5,654 nt of DNA from Thermogutta sp. GTDB lineage: Bacteria; Planctomycetota; Planctomycetia; Pirellulales; Thermoguttaceae. A model generated the notes under the pieces. That model was not told the origin of the DNA, did not search any database, and saw only the letters and a program-made list of their open reading frames with translations. Positions 1-4,797 of this stretch are shown piece by piece. Positions within the stretch are counted from its first letter, which is position 1. Every line of letters starts with the position of its first letter. The stretch is from the NCBI GenBank assembly GCA_012798155.1, contig JAAZNR010000118.1, forward strand, positions 1 through 5,654, written 5' to 3'. The translations under genes and the position numbers were made by a program.

Positions 1-1
1 G

Positions 2-319
2 ACGGGAAATCCCGCCCTGATTCCCCTCCAGGCGGAGGCGGGGGGGACCGTGATCGGCGTCGATTGGCGCATCCGGTTGTCCGAGGCGTGGGCGATGATC
101 GGCGAAGATCGGGGTATTCAGGGGAACTTGGATCCCGCCGTATTACTCGGACCGGAGGAGGTCGTGCGGCGCCGGGCGCGCGAGGTACTGGCCGAGACGC
201 GGGGCCGGCCCGGCCATATCTTCAACCTCGGCCACGGCGTCCTTCCCTCGACGCCGATGGACAACGTCCTGGCCCTGATCGAGACCGTGCACGACTGGGA
301 CCCCGAGCAATTGCCGTGA
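2..319 (+). CDS. hemE: Uroporphyrinogen decarboxylase, C-terminal part (5' end outside window)
   Basis: HemE decarboxylates the four acetate side chains of uroporphyrinogen III to give coproporphyrinogen III, a cytoplasmic step of heme synthesis. The reading frame is open from base 2, so the gene starts before the window; 105 codons are visible, against about 340-360 for the whole family. Seen in the sequence: the block GVDWRIRLSEAW, then QGNLDPAVLL, and close to the end GHIFNLGHGVLPSTPMDN, which is the typical HemE C-terminal signature with its conserved His in GHGV. The active-site Asp and Arg residues of the N-terminal half are not in view. The stop TGA is at 317-319, ten bases from the convergent end of spoVG. 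The GTG at 50 is internal, since conserved family sequence continues upstream of it. The identification is secure; completeness and regulation cannot be judged here. Confidence 0.95.
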   Translation, partial: TGNPALIPLQAEAGGTVIGVDWRIRLSEAWAMIGEDRGIQGNLDPAVLLGPEEVVRRRAREVLAETRGRPGHIFNLGHGVLPSTPMDNVLALIETVHDWDPEQLP

Positions 320-329
320 AACGATCTCG

Positions 330-905
330 TCACGACTCGAAGGTCTCGGCTCCCTGATCGCCTTCGCGCCGCTTTTGCGGAATGGTCTCCGGCGGCTTGT
401 GCGGCGGGGGGGGGACCGCCGGCTCATCGGTGTGGGCCTTGTGCTGGGATTCCGGCCGGGGGATCGGCTCGGCGGCCTCGGCGGTTTGTTCCTCGTCGTA
501 GTCATCGTACGAGGGGACGTAGCCGGGCAACAGCGACCGCGCCTTTTCCTCCTCATAGGCCTGAATGACGCGAGACTGGATCATTTCCCGGCACTTGGAG
601 TTGATGGGATGGGCGATGTCGGCGTAGAGTTTGGCCCGGCCTCCCTCATCCTTGGCGATCGGCTGTTCCTTGAGCCGAATGCCGCACTGGCTGCAATACT
701 GTGCTCGCAAGTGATTCTTGGTCCGACAGGCGGGGCAGCGTGCGGTGAGCTTGCGGCTGGGCATGGCGACGAACAAACCGCCGGCTCCCTCGATGATCTT
801 GAGATCCCGTACCACGAAGCTATCGTCGAAGGTGATGGAGCAGAAGGCCTTGAGGCGTTCCCCCGGTTCGTCCATGAGCTTGATGCGAATCTCGGTGATC
901 TTCAC
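330..905 (-). CDS. spoVG: SpoVG-family regulator with inserted zinc ribbon
   Basis: SpoVG proteins are small nucleic-acid-binding regulators, first known from Bacillus sporulation and septation but widespread in non-sporulating bacteria. The product here is 191 residues; the usual length is about 85-100. Residues 1-53 match the SpoVG core ([37 protein letters not shown]), and residues 96-118 give the second conserved block ([20 protein letters not shown]). Between them lies a ribbon with cysteines 57, 60, 71 and 74 (CPAC-x10-CSQC), replacing the short loop of ordinary SpoVG. Residues 128-191 form an acidic, proline-rich tail that looks disordered. I chose the GTG at 905-903 because AGGGAGG lies six bases upstream and the family homology starts there; the frame stays open to 1070, but that part overlaps ispE. 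It follows ispE by 26 bases and is probably cotranscribed with it, as ispE and spoVG are also neighbours in Bacillus. What the ribbon does is unknown to me. Confidence 0.93.
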   Translation of the reverse strand: MKITEIRIKLMDEPGERLKAFCSITFDDSFVVRDLKIIEGAGGLFVAMPSRKLTARCPACRTKNHLRAQYCSQCGIRLKEQPIAKDEGGRAKLYADIAHPINSKCREMIQSRVIQAYEEEKARSLLPGYVPSYDDYDEEQTAEAAEPIPRPESQHKAHTDEPAVPPPPHKPPETIPQKRREGDQGAETFES

Positions 906-920
906 GGCCGACCTCCCTTC
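897..920 (-). promoter_or_regulatory. Ribosome binding site deciding the spoVG GTG start
   Basis: On the minus strand AGGGAGG stands six bases before GTG (905-903), between the ispE stop and the first conserved SpoVG residues. This strong Shine-Dalgarno match supports GTG over the ATG about ten codons upstream (at 932-930), which has no comparable site. Confidence 0.75.
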
Positions 921-931
921 CTCCGAGAGCA

Positions 932-1843
932 TTAGGAGCAACCCTGGACGGTAAAAACGGCGGCGAAGTCGGGATCGGCCTGCAACCGGCGGGCGGCCGC
1001 CCAGGCCGATGCCCGATGCGGAAACAGCCCGAAGCAGCAGGAGCCGCTGCCCGTCATCCTCGCCGCCCATGCCCCTTCGGTTTCCAGGCGGCGTCGCAGG
1101 TCAATGAGTTGCGGAACCAAAGTCTCCGCGGCCTCTTGCAAACGATTGAACAGGCCCGCGGCCAATCGCCGACGGTCGCCCCCGGCGAGGGCGTTCAAGC
1201 AATCTTCGACGTTTCGCGGCTGATGAGGCGGCCGGCATGCCCGATACACCTCCGCCGTGGACAAGCCGAAGCGCGGTCGAACGACGACGGCATGCCATCG
1301 CCCCGGGCCCGATACCGGGATTACACGTTCTCCCCGCCCGCGGCAAACGCACGGCCCGGCTTGGAGGAAGGCCGGAACGTCGCTGCCCAGCTCGGCCGCC
1401 CAATCGGGTAACGGTAGTAGATCGCGATTCAAGCCCCACGTCAAGCACGCGCCGAGGAGTGCGGCGGCGGCGTCGGAGGAGCCTCCGCCCAGGCCGGCGC
1501 CGGATGGAATCCGCTTGAAAATGTCCATCCGCAGCCCGCCGGAGACGCCTGCCGCCCGATGGACCCGCTCGACCGCGCGATATGCCAAATTCGTGGCATC
1601 GCTGGGGACATGGCCCAACATTGCGGACCTCGAAAACGCCTGGTGCGTTGCCCATCGCACCGTCAACTCGATACGCGACTCGGGAATTCGCCGGAAAACC
1701 AGCGTATCAAAAAGGTCGATCGGATAGACAAGAGTCTCAATATCATGGTATCCGTCGGGGCGGCGGCGGACCACTTCCAGGAAGAGATTCAATTTGGCCG
1801 GAGCGTCGATTTCCCAGCCTGATTCGGTACGTCGGACTTGCAT
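932..1843 (-). CDS. ispE: 4-diphosphocytidyl-2-C-methyl-D-erythritol kinase
   Basis: IspE is the GHMP-family kinase that phosphorylates the 2-hydroxyl of CDP-methylerythritol with ATP, the fourth step of the MEP route to isoprenoid precursors in the cytoplasm. The 303-residue product has normal length or slightly more (typically 280-300). Visible motifs in order: [11 protein letters not shown] with the catalytic Lys at 17; GYHDIET at 31-37; the glycine-rich ATP loop [15 protein letters not shown] at 113-127; GSDVPAF with the catalytic Asp at 155; and [10 protein letters not shown] at 263-272, the third GHMP motif. No key residue is missing. The ATG at 1843-1841 begins about 16 codons before the catalytic Lys; AAGGA abuts it directly, so its ribosome site is not ideal. 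It leads a two-gene unit with spoVG and is driven by the promoter at 1895-1924. Identification is secure. Confidence 0.96.
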   Translation of the reverse strand: MQVRRTESGWEIDAPAKLNLFLEVVRRRPDGYHDIETLVYPIDLFDTLVFRRIPESRIELTVRWATHQAFSRSAMLGHVPSDATNLAYRAVERVHRAAGVSGGLRMDIFKRIPSGAGLGGGSSDAAAALLGACLTWGLNRDLLPLPDWAAELGSDVPAFLQAGPCVCRGRGERVIPVSGPGRWHAVVVRPRFGLSTAEVYRACRPPHQPRNVEDCLNALAGGDRRRLAAGLFNRLQEAAETLVPQLIDLRRRLETEGAWAARMTGSGSCCFGLFPHRASAWAAARRLQADPDFAAVFTVQGCS

Positions 1844-1894
1844 TCCTTGTCCGCCGTTCTAGGGACGATCCGATCCCCTTTGCAAGCTTTCGGG

Positions 1895-1924
1895 ATTCTA
1901 GCAATAGTGTGAAGGAAAAGTCAA
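1895..1924 (-). promoter_or_regulatory. Sigma70-type promoter with extended -10 for ispE-spoVG
   Basis: Read on the minus strand, TTGACT (1924-1919) and TAGAAT (1900-1895) are separated by 18 bases, and TGC directly precedes the -10 box, forming an extended -10. The predicted start lies near 1888, giving a leader of about 45 bases before the ispE ATG. It matches the consensus well for such a GC-rich region and sits in an intergenic gap in the right direction. No mapped transcript is available, so this is a sequence prediction. Confidence 0.7.
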
Positions 1925-2014
1925 TACAGAAGGGGGGATTCCGCTCCCCGTCGCTTGGCGGCAAAGGCCTGAGGCAACAGGCGGCCACCATCCGTGAGCG
2001 GCCGGGATTCGCCA

Positions 2015-2044
2015 TTGCCGCATTGGGATGAGTCGGCCTATAAT
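2015..2044 (+). promoter_or_regulatory. Predicted promoter for the PpiC-type gene
   Basis: A perfect -10 hexamer TATAAT (2039-2044) lies 18 bases after TTGCCG (2015-2020), which matches four of six positions of the -35 consensus. Transcription would begin near 2051, leaving about 168 bases of leader before the GTG at 2219. A start codon at 1994 would lie upstream of this promoter and could not be translated from its transcript. Prediction only. Confidence 0.55.
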
Positions 2045-2135
2045 CCCGCCTCGAAAAAGTGTCCGGGGAGTTCCGTCGGGCGGGGTGGAATCGCGCCGTC
2101 CGAGCACGAACGCCTTGCCCGTGCTGCGAACAGAG

Positions 2136-2169
2136 CGAGAGTCGCCAAACAGAACGAGAGTCGCCAAAC
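2136..2169. repeat. 15-bp direct repeat, period 19, in the leader
   Basis: CGAGAGTCGCCAAAC occurs at 2136-2150 and again, exactly, at 2155-2169, with AGAA between. It lies downstream of the predicted promoter and 50 bases upstream of the GTG start. It could be a paired binding site on DNA or leader RNA, or a recent slippage duplication; the sequence does not decide. Confidence 0.8.
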
Positions 2170-2218
2170 GAGGTTCAGAAGTCCCGGCCATTGTCCATCA
2201 TTCAGGAAGTGCTCCGGC

Positions 2219-4045
2219 GTGCGTGGGATCCGAGGCGTACTACTGGCAGGCATTTTGATCGCGGCGGGGCTTGGGCTGCGCATTCTGGGACGAGACGGCC
2301 CGGCACCCGACTGGGCTGTTCGCTGCCTGCCGGGAATCTTCACCGCCGCCCGCGCTGCGGAGAATGCCGCGGAGAATGACTTCTCCGTGGCGAATGGGCC
2401 CGTCCAGGCTCGTGATCGCGCAGCGTCGTCGGTCAGCCCGTACCGCCGCGCGGGGGCTGGTGTGGGTTTGCGGCGCCCGAGCTGGCCTCCCCGGTTCGAT
2501 GACGCGAGTCCGGCCTCGGCCGAGGCAAGATCGGCGCCGGGCGCGGCCTCGCCGGTATCCGCCGCGGAAAGCTGGGGCGCGGGGCCGGAGTCGGCACTTT
2601 CGCAACCCCGTGGACGCGACGGCGGAATACCCAAGGTTGTTTTTGAAGAGCCGAGCGACGGGCCGTTCGCCCCCAATGGTGCGACGCTCTATCCGGCGAC
2701 GTCGCGCCCCGATCCGCCGTGGCAGCAGCCGGTGTTTCCCCCCGCATATACGCGGATGCCTTCCGTAACGCCGCCTTTGTCCGCTGGTGGCTTGCCGGGG
2801 GCGGGGATGGGCGCGAGCGGCGCGGTTGGGCTTGACCCGGCGGTGGCCCAAACTCAGACCGGGAATGCCGATCCCCTCGCCGAGAATCCGGGCGTGGGTG
2901 CGGCGGCGTTCGTCTCGGCGGCGGGCGTGGTTTCTCCAGCGGCTTCCACGGCCACCGGCAGCGGAGCAGCGTCGCCGTCCGTTTCCGCCGGCACCGGAGC
3001 TGGAGCGGCGTTGCCGCACAGTGAGCGATTCGCCCTGTCCACGGAATCCCCGCCCTTGGCCTATGTGCCGTACGAACGGGCGACGCTCTTGGCCCGCGTC
3101 GGCTCGGACGTGATTCTGGCGGGCGAGCTGCTGGGCGCGGCGAACGAAATCTTGGACGAAATGAAGGATCGCATCGCCCCGGGGGAAGAAGAACGCTACA
3201 AGCAAATGATTATGAAGCAGTTGCTCCGCCGCCGGCTAGAGGCCAAGCTGATCTATCAAGACGCGGCCCGAAGCATACCGCCGGAGGCCCTCAACGGCTT
3301 TCGCGAAGAATTGGGCAAGGAGTTCGAGGAGCGCGAAATCCCCCGGCGGTTGAAGTCCCTGGGGCTAAGCTCGCGGCAGCAATTGGAGCAGCAATTGCAG
3401 TCTTTGGGAAGCTCTCTGGAACAAGAGAAGATCGCCTTCATCGAGAGCGTGATCGCGCGGCAATGGCTTCAGCAGCAGCGCGGCGAAAAACCCAAGAATG
3501 TGGCGGCCGCCGATCCGGAAGCGCTACTGGAATACTACCGCACGCACCTTGCCGAGTTTGAACGCTCCGGCAAGGTTTTGTGGGAGCAGCTCATGATCCG
3601 CAAGCGTCCGGATCGCTCCGATGCCCGGTCCCGGGCGCTGCTGGCGACCTTGGGGAATCGCGTGCTGTCGGGGGAGCCGTTCGCGGACGTGGCGAAGAGC
3701 GGTTCCGAGGGACCGACGGCGGCGGAGGGGGGCATTCGGGAATGGACCGTCCAGGGGAGCCTCCGCTCCCAAGTGCTCGACGAGGCCCTTTTTCAACTGC
3801 CGGTGGGGCTGCTCAGCCCGATCTTGGAGGATGAAAGCGGCTTCCATATCGTGCGGGTGATCCAGCGCGAAGATGCCCGCCGAATTCCCTTCGAAGAGGC
3901 CCAACCCCAAATCCGCGAGAAACTCCAGGAGCAGCGCGAGAAGGAAAAGATCGTGGAATACCTGGAGAAACTCCGCCGCGAAATTCCCGTTTGGACGATC
4001 TACGATTCGCCCAATCGCCCCGCGGACGGCGTCTCGAGGCGATAG
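2219..4045 (+). CDS. SurA/PpiC-type peptidyl-prolyl isomerase, signal-anchored, with long linker
   Basis: Probably an envelope folding factor: a parvulin domain combined with a SurA-like helical region. With the GTG start the product is 608 residues. Residues 1-23 have a basic start (RGIRG) and a hydrophobic run (VLLAGILIAAGLGL), a signal peptide or membrane anchor; a cleavage after ARA near 43-46 is possible. Residues ~50-290 are low-complexity Ala/Gly/Pro/Ser sequence, likely a disordered linker. Residues ~294-451 are charged and mostly helical, like SurA N-terminal regions. Residues ~452-551 match parvulin, ending GFHIVRVIQRE with the expected His (543); however, the first usual His (as in HIL) is replaced by the segment WEQLMI, so catalytic activity is uncertain. 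Residues 552-608 are a charged helical tail. GTG 2219 was chosen because AGGAAG stands nine bases upstream, the hydrophobic segment follows at once, and a promoter lies at 2015-2044; the frame is open back to 1994. The fold call is firm, the exact role is not. Confidence 0.82.
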   Translation: MRGIRGVLLAGILIAAGLGLRILGRDGPAPDWAVRCLPGIFTAARAAENAAENDFSVANGPVQARDRAASSVSPYRRAGAGVGLRRPSWPPRFDDASPASAEARSAPGAASPVSAAESWGAGPESALSQPRGRDGGIPKVVFEEPSDGPFAPNGATLYPATSRPDPPWQQPVFPPAYTRMPSVTPPLSAGGLPGAGMGASGAVGLDPAVAQTQTGNADPLAENPGVGAAAFVSAAGVVSPAASTATGSGAASPSVSAGTGAGAALPHSERFALSTESPPLAYVPYERATLLARVGSDVILAGELLGAANEILDEMKDRIAPGEEERYKQMIMKQLLRRRLEAKLIYQDAARSIPPEALNGFREELGKEFEEREIPRRLKSLGLSSRQQLEQQLQSLGSSLEQEKIAFIESVIARQWLQQQRGEKPKNVAAADPEALLEYYRTHLAEFERSGKVLWEQLMIRKRPDRSDARSRALLATLGNRVLSGEPFADVAKSGSEGPTAAEGGIREWTVQGSLRSQVLDEALFQLPVGLLSPILEDESGFHIVRVIQREDARRIPFEEAQPQIREKLQEQREKEKIVEYLEKLRREIPVWTIYDSPNRPADGVSRR

Positions 4046-4058
4046 CGATTCGAGACGC
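4029..4058 (+). terminator. Perfect 9-bp inverted repeat enclosing the stop codon
   Basis: GCGTCTCGA (4029-4037) pairs exactly with TCGAGACGC (4050-4058), with a 12-base loop that contains the TAG stop (4043-4045). A GT pair can extend the stem by one. There is no following T tract, so it is not a classical intrinsic terminator; it may be a 3'-end stabilising hairpin or a factor-assisted stop site. Confidence 0.45.
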
Positions 4059-4196
4059 GGCGAGCAGGCTGGCAGGGCGTCGCGCGATCGTAAGAGGAGC
4101 GGACGAGCCCTCGGCGATCCGGCGGCGGAAGCCCGGCACGAACGTCAATCCGCGTCCTCTTTCTTCGCGAGGTCCGTCTCTCCCGTCTCGTCCTGC

Positions 4197-4236
4197 TATG
4201 TTGCCCTTAAAGCTATATGTTGCCCTTAAAGCTATA
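4197..4236. repeat. 21-bp direct repeat with 19-bp period, AT-rich
   Basis: Two exact copies, 4197-4217 and 4216-4236, overlap by two bases and share the core TGTTGCCCTTAAAGCTATA. They are followed by the near-palindrome TATACGTATA (4233-4242 region). This is a clear AT-rich island in a GC-rich window. It might be a binding site or remnant of an element end; function is not evident. Confidence 0.85.
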
Positions 4237-4277
4237 CGTATAGGATCCGTATGCGTGAATCCTAAGCGGGAGCGAAA

Positions 4278-4309
4278 TCCGCGAATGCACGCGAATTTTC
4301 GCGAATTGG
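4278..4309. repeat. CGCGAAT array, period 10 (three copies)
   Basis: CGCGAAT occurs at 4280-4286, 4290-4296 and 4300-4306, each followed by a three-base spacer (GCA, TTT, TGG), so the unit is 10 bases, close to one helical turn. The stretch 4278-4296 reappears in inverted orientation at 4800-4818 with 17 of 19 bases the same, so this is a dispersed repeat rather than a one-off. Confidence 0.8.
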
Positions 4310-4434
4310 GGGTATGGACGAATTTCGGAATCATGGTATTTTTACCCCGTAGACTGCCGGCTCGTCCTTTAGGGCATGACCCTAGTTTTCCAGGCTCGCG
4401 GCCGGAGACTTCGAGATCGAGATGTGGCATGACC

Positions 4435-4458
4435 ACCGATAGCAGAACCGATAGCAGA
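4435..4458. repeat. Perfect 12-bp tandem duplication
   Basis: ACCGATAGCAGA is present twice in a row (4435-4446 and 4447-4458) without a spacer. It lies about 95 bases upstream of the transposase remnant. Most simply a slippage duplication. Confidence 0.75.
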
Positions 4459-4552
4459 ATTGTACAGCGTCTCCGATGACGGGTTCGCGGGCGTGACCGT
4501 GTCTCCGAGACGTTAGTCAGAAGTCAGGTGCGAGGCACTCCGGGAACTCGCG

Positions 4553-4792
4553 ATGCTCGGCCTAGGGCAGGAGGTTTACGTATGGCCGTTGTCTTGGGTG
4601 CCTGTGAAACTCCGCCCCAAGGAATTCAACGGCGATACGGCAAACCGCGTACGGCCCTACGGCGTCGGGATCGATTGTCACTCGCGTTTTATTCAGGTCT
4701 GCGTGCTCGTCTAGCGTGATGCGCTTCGACGATGGGAGCGCGAGCGTCTCGGGCAACATGGCTCAATTGATGTCGTTCCCGGGCGGCTTTAG
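4553..4792 (+). pseudogene. Remnant of an IS110-type (DEDD) transposase N-terminus
   Basis: In one frame, from about 4571, the translation runs VKLRPKEFNGDTANRV, then RPYGVGIDCHSRFIQVCVLV, then TAG at 4712-4714. The 'GID-CHS--IQVCVL' pattern resembles the start of the RuvC-like DEDD domain of IS110-family transposases, whose first catalytic Asp lies in such a GxDxx motif. After the stop the same frame continues with RDALRRWERERLGQHGS, which fits what normally follows, and ends at a second TAG (4790-4792). An intact transposase would be 300-400 residues, so this is an early-stopped, 3'-truncated relic. A strong AGGAGG (4569-4574) precedes ATG 4582, but that ATG is in another frame; the in-frame ATG is 4553, suggesting an additional frameshift near the start. 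The family call rests on motif memory, without a search. Its 3' side runs directly into the end of the neighbouring minus-strand gene. Confidence 0.5.
4569..4584 (+). promoter_or_regulatory. Strong Shine-Dalgarno before an out-of-frame ATG
   Basis: AGGAGG (4569-4574) is followed after seven bases by ATG (4582-4584), ideal spacing for translation initiation. The frame it opens (MAVVLGACETPPQ) differs from the transposase-like frame just downstream, so it probably marks the original start of the broken transposase, with an indel between 4584 and about 4604. Confidence 0.45.
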
Positions 4793-4797
4793 TAGTT

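Larger units (their letters stand above)
1844..2218. other. Divergent control region between ispE and the PpiC-type gene
   Basis: This 375-base stretch holds no supported gene. It contains the leftward ispE promoter (1895-1924), the rightward promoter (2015-2044), about 90 bases between them with no feature I recognise, and a leader of roughly 170 bases with a 15-bp direct repeat (2136-2169). The rightward frame is open through it from 1994, but the predicted peptide there has no conserved look and would start upstream of the promoter, so I read it as non-coding leader. Confidence 0.6.
4046..4552. other. Gene-free, repeat-containing spacer
   Basis: No credible gene is seen in this stretch on either strand. 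Open frames cross it, but their peptides are arginine- and proline-rich shadows without conserved blocks. From left to right it holds the 3' half of the hairpin at 4029-4058, a CT-rich patch at 4150-4195, an AT-rich 21-bp repeat (4197-4236), a CGCGAAT array (4280-4309), a small hairpin (4370-4384: TAGGG, CATGA, CCCTA, followed by GTTTT) and a 12-bp tandem duplication (4435-4458). Composition shifts from GC-rich to locally AT-rich around 4195-4350, unlike the flanking genes. Confidence 0.6.

Noticed and set aside
906..1070. Extended SpoVG start upstream at 1070
   Set aside because: The extra 55 residues overlap ispE coding sequence and precede the family's conserved start; the GTG at 905 with AGGGAGG is clearly better.
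1971..1986. Small hairpin GCCTG-AGGCAA-CAGGC between the divergent promoters
   Set aside because: Only five pairs in a GC-rich region, with no T tract; expected by chance.
1994..2218. N-terminal 75-residue extension of the PpiC-type protein from ATG 1994
   Set aside because: A good promoter lies inside it, its peptide has no conserved look, and the GTG at 2219 has a proper ribosome site directly before a signal-like segment.
2240..3205. Minus-strand frame of 321 residues opposite the PpiC-type linker
   Set aside because: Very Arg-rich with no recognisable domain; it mirrors the low-complexity linker on the plus strand.
4195..4309. Possible CRISPR array from the short repeats
   Set aside because: Repeat units are 7-21 bases with periods of 10 or 19, there are no 30-40 base unique spacers, and no cas gene is present.
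3813..4436. Minus-strand frame of 207 residues across the end of the PpiC-type gene
   Set aside because: Arginine-, serine- and proline-rich translation with no domain, antisense to a well-supported gene; a GC-rich shadow frame.
4562..4759. Minus-strand frame of 65 residues over the transposase remnant
   Set aside because: No conserved motif, while the plus strand has recognisable transposase-like sequence there.
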